Shown: positions 28,332 through 38,174 of the stretch, one piece after another | Layout of the letters: the number at the start of each line of letters is the position of its first letter | Position numbering within the stretch: position 1 is the stretch's first letter | Source: Vibrio splendidus | GTDB lineage: Bacteria; Pseudomonadota; Gammaproteobacteria; Enterobacterales; Vibrionaceae | DNA length: 64,000 nucleotides | Direction of reading: 5' to 3' | NCBI RefSeq assembly: GCF_001557875.1 | Contig: NZ_LNRF01000004.1 | Span: 62,001-126,000, forward strand | Program-made: the position numbers and the translations under genes | Notes under the pieces: generated by a model | The model's database searches: none | What the model saw: only the letters and a program-made list of their open reading frames with translations | Told to the model about the DNA's origin: nothing

Positions 28332-29177
28332 ATGAGCAAATATTCTGACGCAAAAGAGCTAGCGGGTTTAACCCTTGGCCAAAAAACTGAGTACTCTAAC
28401 CAATACGATGCAAGTTTATTGCAGCCAGTACCTCGTAGCCTTAATCGCGATGATCTTGCGCTAAACGGCGAGCTGCCTTTTGTTGGTCATGATATTTGGA
28501 CGATGTACGAGCTTTCGTGGCTAAACACAAACGGCCTACCACAAGTGGCTGTCGGTGAAGTTTTCATCCCGGCAACCAGCCCAAATTTAATTGAATCAAA
28601 ATCTTTCAAGCTGTACTTGAACAGCTACAACCAGACTCAATTTGAAAACTGGGATCAAGTCACTGAGCGCCTGACCCAAGATTTGTCGGCATGTGCAGGC
28701 GAAACGGTGATTGTGAATGTAAACTCAGTAACCAACTACACCAACCAGCCTATCGTGACGATGGAAGGTGACTGTATCGACAACCAAGACATCCAAATCA
28801 CTAGCTACGATTTTGAAGCATCATTGCTGGAAGGCGCTGCTGGCGAGCAAGACGTTGAAGAAACACTGCATAGCCACCTATTGAAGTCGAACTGTTTGAT
28901 CACCAATCAACCGGATTGGGGCAGCGTTGAGATCGCATATTCTGGTAAGCAAATTGACCGTGAAGCTCTGCTACGCTATTTAGTTTCTTTCCGTGAGCAC
29001 AATGAATTCCACGAACAATGTGTTGAGCGTATCTTCACTGACATCATGAAATACTGTGCGCCATCGAAGCTAACCGTGTTCGCACGTTACACACGCCGTG
29101 GTGGTCTGGACATCAACCCATACCGTTCAACAGAACAAGATAGACCAAGCCACAATAAGCGTATGGCTCGCCAATAA
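28332..29177 (+). CDS. queF: NADPH-dependent 7-cyano-7-deazaguanine reductase
   Basis: A 281-residue long-form QueF that reduces preQ0 to preQ1 in queuosine synthesis. The QueF motif [12 protein letters not shown] lies in the N-terminal half and the catalytic cysteine in [14 protein letters not shown] of the C-terminal half, with HEQCVERIF beyond it. The fold is a duplicated tunnel fold. E. coli QueF has 282 residues. Confidence 0.96.
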   Translation: MSKYSDAKELAGLTLGQKTEYSNQYDASLLQPVPRSLNRDDLALNGELPFVGHDIWTMYELSWLNTNGLPQVAVGEVFIPATSPNLIESKSFKLYLNSYNQTQFENWDQVTERLTQDLSACAGETVIVNVNSVTNYTNQPIVTMEGDCIDNQDIQITSYDFEASLLEGAAGEQDVEETLHSHLLKSNCLITNQPDWGSVEIAYSGKQIDREALLRYLVSFREHNEFHEQCVERIFTDIMKYCAPSKLTVFARYTRRGGLDINPYRSTEQDRPSHNKRMARQ

Positions 29178-29235
29178 TCAGGCGTGAACCACCCACACTT
29201 ATTTGAACCTACCAAATCTTTAAAGGGACATTGAA

Positions 29236-31494
29236 ATGCGTTGGTTATACGTTGTTAGTCTATTTATTTTAAGCTTAAGTACATCGGTTAATGCGTCAGT
29301 TTATTCGTCGGCGCTACTCAATGAAGCCAATAACTTGGTTGAGATTGAGCCGAGCCAAGCAAAACAAATGGCCAACAGCTACCTAACGCTACGTGTCCTT
29401 TCTGATCAACGCGAGAAAAGCCCTTCAGCTATTTCTCGCGAAGAGACAGACTCTTCGATTAGAACGCCAAACAGCAGTATCGATGCGTATAAGATCTTAG
29501 CCAAAGCTGAGTACAACCTTGGCAATATACGTATTGCGATTCAGCACATCGACAAAGCCTCAGATCTCGCCAAAACCTATAAGCTTGATTACCTAAAACT
29601 GGACCTTCAGATCCTAAAAGTTCGGTTAGTTTGGCTCAATGACAGAAAGTCAGCCAAAGCAAAAGCTACGCTAACGAGCATTGAAGCAAACCTAGAATCA
29701 GTGAATAAAACTTTACGTTTAACGGAAGGCATCACCTATCGATTGATCATGTTGAAAGCCGATATCGCCTCTTACGATAACAAGGTCGACGAAGCCGAGA
29801 AGCTTTATCAAGAAGCGAAAACCTACCTCGATCAGCGTTACTCAGAAAAAGTTACCATCGATTATCACATCGCAGTTGGTGAATTTTATCTAACCCATAA
29901 AGAATACAACCACGCACTATCTGAATTATTGTATGGCTACTGGAAATCTGTAGAAGGCAACCTGAGTTCACGCTTGGCCAAAGTAAACCGCCTACTTGCG
30001 CAGTTGTTCTTTGAGCGCCAAGTATTAGATAAAGCACTAGAACACCTTTCTCAAGCTGCTGATTTTTATGATAACTTTGAAAACTCTCCTGTCTTAGCGC
30101 AAGTACTCAAGAAAATGGGTGACGTGTATTTCTATCAAGGAAAATACAACCTTGCCCTTGTGCACTTCTTCAACGTTCTTGATCACGAGAGTACTGACCG
30201 AGATATCCACCAAGTCATCGATATTCGCCTAAGTCTATCTGCGACTTACCTACGCCTTTATAACTACCCTCTCGCAGAGCAGTACCTCACCCGTGCCCTC
30301 GAACTATTAGAGTACACTGACATTCCAAAACTGGAGGGGCGTGCTGCACTATTATCGGCAGGATTGGCTTACCATCTGCAAGAGAGTGAAGATGTGATAA
30401 AGCATGCGACACGTGCGCTTGAGATCTCACGTCAGATAGAGAACATGCGTCTTTCACAACGCTCGTACTACTTACTCTCTTTGGGTTATGAACAAGCCGG
30501 CCGTCCACAGCAAGCGTTGGCAAATCTAAAACAGTACAACAGTCTTGTCTCTTTGGAGCAGCAGAAACTCAACCGTGTTGGCGAAGACGCATTCCGTCAA
30601 CAGAAAGAGTTTGCCGAACAAACCCTGCACTATGCAGGCCAAGCGCAAGAGCTAGAAAAGTACAAACTAGAACATCGCAAATTCCAAAAGATATCGTTCG
30701 CCCTATTCTTGTTCAGCATTGTCTTGTTCTTCTTCGTGCTACGCCGAGGTTACATCATTCAAACCTTAGTCAAAGAAGTGGATGCATTACGCACCGACCT
30801 CTTTACACACTCGCGTTCTAAGCTTCCTAACCTAAGAATGCTCAATGCGAAGCTCTCAAATTCATTGGAACAAACCAGTCAAACCTTTGAACAGTGGCAA
30901 CTTGGTGAATTGATTCACGAGCCGCTCAACGACCGTTTACGCTTCGTGATGATTGATTTGCCCTTCCTACGTAACATGTACACGCAGAACGGTTACAAAG
31001 CAGGTTTAGAACTCGAAGATGCTTTTGGCGAGTTCCTCAAATCTAAGCTTGAAGGCCCAGCTCGTGTCTACCACTTCTCGGATGCGAACCTGCTTTATAT
31101 CGAACCAAACGCTGATCGTGATTTATCGCCGGAGGCCATATTCAGGAAAATTCAATCTTGGGTGAATAACTTCGAACCAGAACGTAACATTAACCGAACG
31201 GTCCGTATTGGTATCGCTGACTACCCATTCTTGCCACGCGCTTACACCGCGATCAACGACCAAGAGCTGCTCGATGTGTTATTAATGTCGACTAACCTAG
31301 CCCGTGAGATCAGTCTCAAAGAACGCAGTAGCCAATGGGTATATTTAAAAGCTATCGATAATGCACCCGCAGCGAGCCTTGCAACGGGTAACATAAGAGA
31401 AGCCTGTAAACATGCGATTAATCAAGGGCTAATAAAAATACAATCATCGTACCAGAATGAGGACAACATCAAAAAAATGCTAAAAGATGACTGA
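29236..31494 (+). CDS. TPR sensor protein with degenerate GGDEF domain
   Basis: A 752-residue protein: signal peptide (VSLFILSLSTSVNAS), a periplasmic array of helix pairs that read as TPRs (for example AYKILAKAEYNLGNIRIAIQHIDKA and the repeats ending near residue 430), one membrane segment around 478-500 (ISFALFLFSIVLFFFVLRRG) and a cytosolic GGDEF-like domain. The domain keeps SKLPNLRMLN (cf. DPLT.L.NR) but where GGDEF should stand reads FSDANLLYI, so it cannot make c-di-GMP. It may act as a c-di-GMP receptor or partner of the diguanylate cyclase encoded 118 nt downstream. The TPR part would read a periplasmic protein signal. Confidence 0.8.
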   Translation: MRWLYVVSLFILSLSTSVNASVYSSALLNEANNLVEIEPSQAKQMANSYLTLRVLSDQREKSPSAISREETDSSIRTPNSSIDAYKILAKAEYNLGNIRIAIQHIDKASDLAKTYKLDYLKLDLQILKVRLVWLNDRKSAKAKATLTSIEANLESVNKTLRLTEGITYRLIMLKADIASYDNKVDEAEKLYQEAKTYLDQRYSEKVTIDYHIAVGEFYLTHKEYNHALSELLYGYWKSVEGNLSSRLAKVNRLLAQLFFERQVLDKALEHLSQAADFYDNFENSPVLAQVLKKMGDVYFYQGKYNLALVHFFNVLDHESTDRDIHQVIDIRLSLSATYLRLYNYPLAEQYLTRALELLEYTDIPKLEGRAALLSAGLAYHLQESEDVIKHATRALEISRQIENMRLSQRSYYLLSLGYEQAGRPQQALANLKQYNSLVSLEQQKLNRVGEDAFRQQKEFAEQTLHYAGQAQELEKYKLEHRKFQKISFALFLFSIVLFFFVLRRGYIIQTLVKEVDALRTDLFTHSRSKLPNLRMLNAKLSNSLEQTSQTFEQWQLGELIHEPLNDRLRFVMIDLPFLRNMYTQNGYKAGLELEDAFGEFLKSKLEGPARVYHFSDANLLYIEPNADRDLSPEAIFRKIQSWVNNFEPERNINRTVRIGIADYPFLPRAYTAINDQELLDVLLMSTNLAREISLKERSSQWVYLKAIDNAPAASLATGNIREACKHAINQGLIKIQSSYQNEDNIKKMLKDD

Positions 31495-31612
31495 TTTGCG
31501 AGCGGTTAAGAGCGGCAAGTCGTGACCTTATTTTTAGTTTTGTTATTATTGATTTAACGGAATTTCATCAAAATGATCGAGATCGGTCTACGCGGCGCTA
31601 ATTAATACATCT

Positions 31613-33178
31613 ATGGGCATTCTTGAAAAAGACATTCAGGCGCAACTCCACCAGCTGAAATTTCAGTTGGAGCAAGTCCGTTTGGCGCAAAGAGACACCT
31701 CGTTCAAATTTCTTAGAGAACAAAAAGTTCTAAAGCGTATCGTCACATCTTTGAGTAATGCATGTGTTGGCAGTAACAGCCATTTAGATGAAAACCTCAT
31801 TGCCCTTAGGGAAGAGCTAGAAAAGCAAAAAGACATTAGCTCGATGATCCCAAAGCTGGCAGTATTAGAAAGGATGCTTAAGCAGAAAACGTTGGCTATG
31901 GATAAACAGAACGGATATCTGGACGATAGCATTAAGCACAGTGGGGAAACGCTGCAACGCATAACTGGCCTTCCAGCACAGCTAAAACGCGACCTACGAA
32001 ACTTACTTAGCTTCTCCGAATGCAATGGCAGTCAGAAAGTTGACCATGCCATGAAATTACTCGGTATTTATGAGCGTGCCATTAAGATTATGGCGAACAA
32101 CTCACGCACTCATTTTGCCGATGCTACGCATTCTCCGGAGCAGGAACTTCTTTCCGACCTGTCAAACGAATTACAACACCTGATTACTGAACTCGATTTT
32201 GAGGGTGAATCGGGTGATTTGCTTACTGATATTAGAGCGAAGCTACTACTTGGTGTTTCCACACAAAACCTGCTAGATCTGACACTTCAGATCCTCAAAC
32301 TGGTTATTGAAGGCACCAATCTAGAGCGCAAGAAGTCTGAACAGTTTATCGATCAGCTTAATTCCTCTCTAGCTTCCAGCATCAAAACGGCAGACCAAAA
32401 TGCCGACCAGAGCCAAAGCTACTTTGAGCACCGCCAAGGGCTTAACTCTGAGTTAAATGAACTTGTCACTAAGAGCCAGAATTCAGTAGAGAAAGCCAAG
32501 GATATTGATAGTTTAAAACGGTCAATTAACCCGCTACTCAGTGAAATCGCATCTCTTTCGGAAAGACTGAACCACGCAGAGCAAAAAGAGCAAGCACTAA
32601 TAGAGAGAATGAGTTACGGAAAAACTCAGCTCGATTCACTGTATGAAGTGACTCAAGATTACCGCAAGCGTTTAGAAGATCAGGCTCAGCGTATGCTACT
32701 TGACCCTCTAACGAAGGTTTACAACCGTACCGCTTTCACTGATCGCTTAGAGCTTGAGTATCGCCGCTGGATCCGCGCACAACACTCACTGCGCGTAGTA
32801 CTTCTGGACATCGACAACTTCAAAGCCATTAACGATAGCTTTGGTTATACCGCTGGCGATAAAGCGCTTAAGATCATCGCAAGAACCATCACCAAAGAAG
32901 CAGGCACGACCGATACTGTGGCGCGTTTTTCTGGTGAAGAATTTGTCTTACTATTGCCAGAGCAAACCGATGAATATTGTCACCAAGTGATTCAAAATAT
33001 TCAAACTCAAGTAAGCCGCTTACCCTTTAAGTTCCGTGACCAACAAATCACGATTACTTTATGCGCGGCAAGTACTCAGTTTAAAGAGTCAGATACACCT
33101 GAAGAAGTATTAGAGCGACTCAATACAACACTAAATAAAGCAAAACAACGCGGTAATAACCAACTTGTTTGGCACTAG
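31613..33178 (+). CDS. Cytosolic diguanylate cyclase with coiled-coil region
   Basis: A 521-residue protein without membrane segments. The first 350 residues are mostly coiled coil, ending in a signalling helix before the GGDEF domain (from LDPLTKVYNRTAF). The catalytic site reads SGEEF, at about residues 440-444, with the metal aspartate in LLDIDNFKAIND; the S-for-G change is known in active enzymes, so activity is likely. The inhibitory RxxD site five residues before the signature is absent (G at the arginine position). Neighbouring degenerate GGDEF protein suggests shared signalling. Gene order resembles the queF to xni region of V. cholerae, which holds the GGDEF gene cdgG. Confidence 0.85.
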   Translation: MGILEKDIQAQLHQLKFQLEQVRLAQRDTSFKFLREQKVLKRIVTSLSNACVGSNSHLDENLIALREELEKQKDISSMIPKLAVLERMLKQKTLAMDKQNGYLDDSIKHSGETLQRITGLPAQLKRDLRNLLSFSECNGSQKVDHAMKLLGIYERAIKIMANNSRTHFADATHSPEQELLSDLSNELQHLITELDFEGESGDLLTDIRAKLLLGVSTQNLLDLTLQILKLVIEGTNLERKKSEQFIDQLNSSLASSIKTADQNADQSQSYFEHRQGLNSELNELVTKSQNSVEKAKDIDSLKRSINPLLSEIASLSERLNHAEQKEQALIERMSYGKTQLDSLYEVTQDYRKRLEDQAQRMLLDPLTKVYNRTAFTDRLELEYRRWIRAQHSLRVVLLDIDNFKAINDSFGYTAGDKALKIIARTITKEAGTTDTVARFSGEEFVLLLPEQTDEYCHQVIQNIQTQVSRLPFKFRDQQITITLCAASTQFKESDTPEEVLERLNTTLNKAKQRGNNQLVWH

Positions 33179-33421
33179 GCCAGCCCTAGATTTAATTTAT
33201 TTCATTTTTTCAAATACTTATCACATACCATTTCCCTCAATGTTTGCTAAGCTAATGATTAACATTCGCTTAACAAGCATTCTTGGCAAGCAACGCTGTC
33301 GTATCCGTTTCGTCTGGTTAACTCTCCCCCACCTTTAACCAAACACTTTCAACGTTTGCTTCTCACTCTCGAGCCAGAGGGTCACTTCAACGTCCTCTGC
33401 TCTTTTCAACAAGGAGGCACT

Positions 33422-34786
33422 ATGATCACTCATATCAGCCCTGCCGGTAGCATGGATTTACTCTCTCAACTTGAGGTTGAGCGTCTTAAGAAAACCGCGT
33501 CTAGTGATCTGTACCAACTGTATCGTAACTGTACGTTAGCGGTACTCAACTCAGGTAGCCATACCGACAACTCCAAAGAGTTGCTCGACAAATATCTATC
33601 GTTCGATGTCGAAGTCGTTCGCCGTGAGCGTGGTATCAAGCTCGAACTGAGCAACCCACCAGAACATGCCTTTGTCGATGGTGAAATCATCAAGGGGATA
33701 CAAGAGCACCTATTCTCAGTGCTACGTGACATTGTGTACGTCAACATGCACCTAGCCGACAACCAAAGGCTTAACCTGACCAACGCTACTCATATCACCA
33801 ACCTAGTGTTTGGTATTTTAAGAAACGCTGGAGCACTGACTCCGGGCATCGAACCGAACCTTATCGTGTGTTGGGGTGGTCACTCAATCAATGCCAGCGA
33901 ATACCAATACACTCGTGAAGTGGGTAATGAACTTGGCCTGCGCGAGCTGAACATCTGTACCGGTTGTGGACCGGGCGCGATGGAAGGCCCTATGAAAGGA
34001 GCGGCGATTGGTCACGCGAAACAACGCTACACCGATCACCGTTACCTAGGTCTTACTGAACCATCTATCATTGCGGCTGAGCCACCAAACCCTATCGTGA
34101 ATGAGCTAGTGATTATGCCAGATATTGAGAAGCGTCTTGAGGCGTTTGTTCGTATGGCGCACGGCATCATCATCTTCCCTGGCGGCCCAGGTACTGCCGA
34201 AGAGCTGTTGTACATCTTAGGTATTATGATGCACCCGAACAATGCCGATCAGCCAATGCCGATTGTATTAACGGGCTCAAAGGAGAGTGAAGCCTACTTC
34301 CGCTCAATTGATAAATTCATTGGCGAGACATTAGGTCCAGAAGCACAAAAACATTATGAGATCGTGATTGATGACCCGGCTCGCGCCGCGAAAATCATGA
34401 AGCAAGCTATGCCGGATGTCCGTTCTCACCGTAAAGAGACCGGCGATGCCTACAGCTATAACTGGTCACTGCATATTGAACCTGAGTTCCAACTGCCGTT
34501 CGATCCGACTCACGAATCGATGGCGGCACTCGACCTACACATGGATCAGAAAACAGAGAGCCTTGCGGCGAATCTGCGCAAAGCGTTCTCGGGCATTGTT
34601 GCGGGTAATGTCAAAGCTGAAGGTATTCTAGAGATAGAAAAACATGGCCCATTCATTATCGATGGTGATAAAGAGCTAATGACCAAAATGGACCAACTGC
34701 TTAACGACTTTGTTGAGCAACATCGAATGAAGCTACCGGGCGGGACCGACTACGTGCCTTGCTATAAAATCGCCTCTCGTGATTAA
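33422..34786 (+). CDS. ppnN: Pyrimidine/purine nucleotide 5'-monophosphate nucleosidase
   Basis: A 454-residue enzyme of the PpnN/YgdH family that splits nucleoside monophosphates into base and ribose 5-phosphate. The nucleotide-binding motif is [15 protein letters not shown], with the [17 protein letters not shown] and [14 protein letters not shown] segments of the LOG-like core before it, and flanking N- and C-terminal domains that in E. coli bind (p)ppGpp. The start at MITHISPAG follows AAGGAGGCACT; a 22-codon open extension upstream is not likely translated. Confidence 0.95.
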   Translation: MITHISPAGSMDLLSQLEVERLKKTASSDLYQLYRNCTLAVLNSGSHTDNSKELLDKYLSFDVEVVRRERGIKLELSNPPEHAFVDGEIIKGIQEHLFSVLRDIVYVNMHLADNQRLNLTNATHITNLVFGILRNAGALTPGIEPNLIVCWGGHSINASEYQYTREVGNELGLRELNICTGCGPGAMEGPMKGAAIGHAKQRYTDHRYLGLTEPSIIAAEPPNPIVNELVIMPDIEKRLEAFVRMAHGIIIFPGGPGTAEELLYILGIMMHPNNADQPMPIVLTGSKESEAYFRSIDKFIGETLGPEAQKHYEIVIDDPARAAKIMKQAMPDVRSHRKETGDAYSYNWSLHIEPEFQLPFDPTHESMAALDLHMDQKTESLAANLRKAFSGIVAGNVKAEGILEIEKHGPFIIDGDKELMTKMDQLLNDFVEQHRMKLPGGTDYVPCYKIASRD

Positions 34787-34834
34787 GGCGTTTACGTTAC
34801 CAACGTTTCAACTCACTAACTGATACGTTACTAT

Positions 34835-34857
34835 AAGGGGCTAGCAGCCCCTTTTTT
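34835..34857 (+). terminator. Terminator after ppnN
   Basis: Stem AAGGGGCT, loop AGC, AGCCCCTT followed by Ts. Confidence 0.88.
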
Positions 34858-34879
34858 ATTGCCTATTTAGTGGAAACTT

Positions 34880-35653
34880 ATGTCTATCCATCTTGTTATT
34901 ATCGATGCCTTGAATCTCATCCGACGCGTGCACTCGGCTCAGCCGGATCCAACCGATATAGCAAGAACCATCACCACGACAACTCGTACTCTAAATAAGA
35001 TTACTTCAGAGTCTAAGCCGACTCATATCATCGCGGTGTTTGATCATCACCTGCAAGACCGAGGCTGGCGCGCGGAAGTACTGCCTGCTTACAAGCAGAA
35101 CCGTAAACCCATGCCAGAGCCGCTCATGCAAGGCCTTGATGCGATCCAACAAGCTTGGTGGGAATTAGGAATAGACTCATTACTGTCCGATGGTGATGAA
35201 GCGGATGACTTGGTTGCAACACTGGCAAAGAAAGTTGCAGACCATGGCGAGACCGTAACCATCATCTCTACAGACAAAGGCTACTGCCAACTGTTGTCGC
35301 CTACCCTGCAGATCCGCGATTATTTCCAACATCGCTGGTTAGATAAGCCCTTTATCGAGGCGGAGTTCGGCGTAAAACCAGAGCAGCTTGCAGATTACTG
35401 GGGGTTAACCGGTGTAAGCTCTAGCCAAGTGCCAGGCATCCCTGGCGTGGGGCCAAAAGCAGCAAAAGAGATATTAACTTCGTACCCCGATATTGAAACT
35501 GCATACCAAGCGGAAGACTTACCGAAGAAATATCGTAAGAAGTTTGATGAACACATTGAGTCCGCTCGAGTGTGTAAGCAAGTCTCTGCTCTCAAAACAG
35601 ACATAGATTTAGGCTTTAACCTACAAGATATTCGTTACGAAGCGAGCGCTTAA
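34880..35653 (+). CDS. xni: Flap endonuclease Xni (ExoIX)
   Basis: A 257-residue FEN-family protein with the acidic clusters HLVIIDALNLIRRVH, ISTDKGYCQLL and the helix-hairpin-helix PGIPGVGPKAAKEIL. The family binds flaps and has lost some of the catalytic aspartates of DNA polymerase I's 5' nuclease. Length matches E. coli Xni (251). It begins 22 nt after the ppnN terminator. Confidence 0.93.
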   Translation: MSIHLVIIDALNLIRRVHSAQPDPTDIARTITTTTRTLNKITSESKPTHIIAVFDHHLQDRGWRAEVLPAYKQNRKPMPEPLMQGLDAIQQAWWELGIDSLLSDGDEADDLVATLAKKVADHGETVTIISTDKGYCQLLSPTLQIRDYFQHRWLDKPFIEAEFGVKPEQLADYWGLTGVSSSQVPGIPGVGPKAAKEILTSYPDIETAYQAEDLPKKYRKKFDEHIESARVCKQVSALKTDIDLGFNLQDIRYEASA

Positions 35654-35695
35654 CTCTACATAGAAACCCTTTGTTATACGAAGTTCCAGATACAG

Positions 35696-35724
35696 AAAAG
35701 CCTTAGTCGATACTAAGGCTTTTT
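35696..35724. terminator. Bidirectional terminator between xni and the TonB receptor
   Basis: An 11-bp perfect stem (AAAAGCCTTAG, loop TCGATA, CTAAGGCTTTT) serves two converging genes. Confidence 0.9.
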
Positions 35725-35763
35725 GTTATTTTGGCTGCCGCCTAACTGAACTTAATCGGATGA

Positions 35764-37794
35764 TTAGAAGTTATAAGCGATAGAAGCTTTGAAGTTACGA
35801 CCGGCTTCGTAGCTGGTGTACTTGTCTGAGCCCCAAGAGATACCAAAGCCAGTATGCTCCGCGTATTTCTTATCAAGAATGTTATCGATACCGATGTTCA
35901 TCTCTAGGTCTTTCGCAAACGTAGGTGTGTAAGCGGCCCAGATATTATGCGTAGCAAAACCTGCGCGCTTCACTTGCTCACCATCTTCATCCGTGTAGTC
36001 ATTACCCGGAACGAAGCGAGAGTCCCAACCAAACACAAACTCACTGTTTAGGCTGTAATTAAAGCCCGCTTTGAAGTTGTGAATGCCTGTTTTGCTCATG
36101 TGGCTTGTTTTGCCATTATCTAGATCTTTCTGGTCACCATCCGAGTAAGAGTGGTTAGCGTATACGCTTAGAGAGTCTAGTGCGTAGCTCAGTACCGTTT
36201 CTACACCCCACACTTCAACATCGTACTGGTTAGCCAGTGTTGTGTTGTTCTTAGTTGGGTGCATTTGATTATCTAGGTTGTAGGTGTAAGCCGTGAAACC
36301 TAGGATAGCGTAGTCCGCTGCCAGTAGACGTGTCAGCTCGTAATCAAAACCAGCCTCATAGTTATTACCCGTCATCGCCTTAGTATCAGACTGCTTAACA
36401 TCTGCAGCTGCTTTCATTGTCAGAGTCTCTGGCAATGACGCGCCTTTAAATAGACGACCGTAACCTACACGAAGTTTTAGATTATCCGTGGTTTGGTATT
36501 CACCTTTAAATTTAGGAGACAACTGGTCGAAGTCGCCATCATAAACACCACCAAGTTTATGAACGTCGTAACGCAAACCTGTTGTTAAACGGAAGTCGCT
36601 AAACTCGTACATGTCTTGCAGGTAAAGACCGTAAGCTGTCACGGTACCGCCATCCATGCCGTACTTCTTAGTCTCACCTTGCTTAGAACCGCTTTGGTAA
36701 ACACCGTCACCCGCATCAATCCACTGCTCTGCTTTATAGCCATCAAGACCGTAAGTTAGTTCATGCTCACCAACCCAAGAGATATTGCGAATGTCACCAC
36801 CAATGGTTGTCACGTTGTATTCACGATCAGGGATAGCAATTGTGCCATCTTTAATCCATTTTCCGTTCGCGTCTTTATCCCAAGCCGTATCCACAAGCGC
36901 ATCGCGCTCCATGTACTGACGGTTGTAGTAAATGTTGGTTTTCAGGTGTACTAAGTCACTACCTGCATCGTATTCATGTTGCAGAGTCACAGTATCACGG
37001 TTAAGCGAGTGGTAGTTGTGTTCATCATCCGCATACAGAGCACCGGCCTTCTCACCAGAAAGCTGACGTTTACCACCATCGTTGTATCGGTTGAAAGTCA
37101 GTTTAAACTCGTTAGCGTCATTCGGGATGAATACCACTTTCGCGATGCCAGACTTCAGTTCGCCTTGCTTAGACGTCACTGCTTCCTGATCAGGTATATG
37201 TAGGTCACCATCTTCAGAGTAATTTGCAATCCCCATGAATTGCAGCTTATCGTTTACTTTTGCATACACAGCAACGTTGGTTGCGAAACGCTCGTAAGCC
37301 GTTTGGTAGCTAGTTTTAACTCGAGCACCAATGCTTTCGCCTGGCTTAAGAAGGTCGCTTGGATCTTTTGTCTCGTAGCTAAATGAGCCGTTAATCGCAC
37401 CAGAGCCAGACAGTGCAGAGTTACCGCCTAATTCAATTTCAGCACGCTTAAGCATCGCTGGGTCAATGGCCTGATCACCAGAGTGGTGGAACAGCTGACC
37501 TTCTTGACGTGCACCATCGATAGTTACCACGGCAAACTTGTCTTCCATACCACGTACATACACTTTGCGAGAGTAACGTGCGTTTCCATCTACCGTTACG
37601 CTTGGCATAGTATTCAGTACATCTTTAATGTCTGATGCTTGTTTCTTTTCAAGTGTGTCAGAGTTGATTTCAGTCTGAACAAGTTGATCAAGAGCTGAGC
37701 CAATTACCACTACCGTTTCTTGTTCGTCGGCAGCAAGGGCTGTAAATGAAGTTAAGGCAACCGTAACGGCTACTGAAAGTGCTTTAAGTTTCAT
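35764..37794 (-). CDS. TonB-dependent outer-membrane receptor
   Basis: A 676-residue receptor with signal peptide (VAVTVALTSFTALA), TonB box ETVVVIGSA, plug domain (residues about 35-155; IKDVLNTMPSVTVDGN, YVRGMEDKFAVVTIDGAR) and a 22-strand barrel ending YAEHTGFGISWGSDKYTSYEAGRNFKASIAYNF in pieces. The plug and the end resemble heme or hemoglobin receptors, but I see no FRAP/NPNL-type heme motif with certainty, so the ligand may be heme or a siderophore. A perfect Fur palindrome lies 58-76 bp upstream, so expression under iron shortage is expected. No transporter genes are adjacent. Confidence 0.85.
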   Translation of the reverse strand: MKLKALSVAVTVALTSFTALAADEQETVVVIGSALDQLVQTEINSDTLEKKQASDIKDVLNTMPSVTVDGNARYSRKVYVRGMEDKFAVVTIDGARQEGQLFHHSGDQAIDPAMLKRAEIELGGNSALSGSGAINGSFSYETKDPSDLLKPGESIGARVKTSYQTAYERFATNVAVYAKVNDKLQFMGIANYSEDGDLHIPDQEAVTSKQGELKSGIAKVVFIPNDANEFKLTFNRYNDGGKRQLSGEKAGALYADDEHNYHSLNRDTVTLQHEYDAGSDLVHLKTNIYYNRQYMERDALVDTAWDKDANGKWIKDGTIAIPDREYNVTTIGGDIRNISWVGEHELTYGLDGYKAEQWIDAGDGVYQSGSKQGETKKYGMDGGTVTAYGLYLQDMYEFSDFRLTTGLRYDVHKLGGVYDGDFDQLSPKFKGEYQTTDNLKLRVGYGRLFKGASLPETLTMKAAADVKQSDTKAMTGNNYEAGFDYELTRLLAADYAILGFTAYTYNLDNQMHPTKNNTTLANQYDVEVWGVETVLSYALDSLSVYANHSYSDGDQKDLDNGKTSHMSKTGIHNFKAGFNYSLNSEFVFGWDSRFVPGNDYTDEDGEQVKRAGFATHNIWAAYTPTFAKDLEMNIGIDNILDKKYAEHTGFGISWGSDKYTSYEAGRNFKASIAYNF

Positions 37795-37851
37795 ACTGTG
37801 TTTTTATATTTTATAGATTTAAGTCAGGGGACGTGAATATTACACAAATTG

Positions 37852-37870
37852 AATGATAATTCTTATCATT
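37852..37870. promoter_or_regulatory. Fur box
   Basis: AATGATAATTCTTATCATT is a perfect 8-3-8 palindrome of the Fur type, upstream of the TonB-dependent receptor and between it and a possible plus-strand RNA. Confidence 0.85.
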
Positions 37871-37925
37871 TACATTCTTTACTTACGTTCACTTACTTTT
37901 CATAAAATAAATTTTGTTAAGATGC

Positions 37926-38034
37926 CCTCGCTGTAAAACTTACTTCGTTTTGCTGCTGAATCTTTGAATAAATCCCGCTTCGTATCACCCCTGAAGATAG
38001 GTAGCCGTAAGTCTCGATCACTTACGGCTTTTTT
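37926..38034 (+). ncRNA. Candidate small RNA beside the Fur box
   Basis: A plus-strand stretch of about 110 nt ends in a strong terminator: AGCCGTAAGT (38003-38012) and ACTTACGGCT (38020-38029) with a T-run to 38034. It also contains a smaller hairpin (GTAAAAC, GTTTTGC, near 37933-37951). An extended -10-like TGTTAAGAT lies at 37915-37923, 45-70 bp downstream of the Fur box. No gene on this strand could own the terminator. I do not see the RyhB core, so this is an unassigned candidate; the start is uncertain. Confidence 0.4.
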
Positions 38035-38122
38035 AACATCTGAATACTGAAATGGCCGACATTTCGACGATGTTGACTTCATTAACGCGCCTAAACCCGA
38101 ACATTTAACGAATTTCAGATAC

Positions 38123-38149
38123 AAAAAATGCCCCTTAAAGGAGCATTTT
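38123..38149 (-). terminator. Terminator of the gcvA-rlmM transcript
   Basis: Minus-strand AAAATGCTCC, loop TTTAA, GGGGCATTTT (one G-U pair) then a T-run, 26 nt beyond the rlmM stop. Confidence 0.85.
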
Positions 38150-38174
38150 TATCACTGATATATCAACGCTAATA

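Noticed and set aside
37900..38124. 74-codon minus-strand ORF between the TonB receptor and rlmM
   Set aside because: No Shine-Dalgarno or family pattern; it covers the hairpins on the other strand and is unlikely to be coding.
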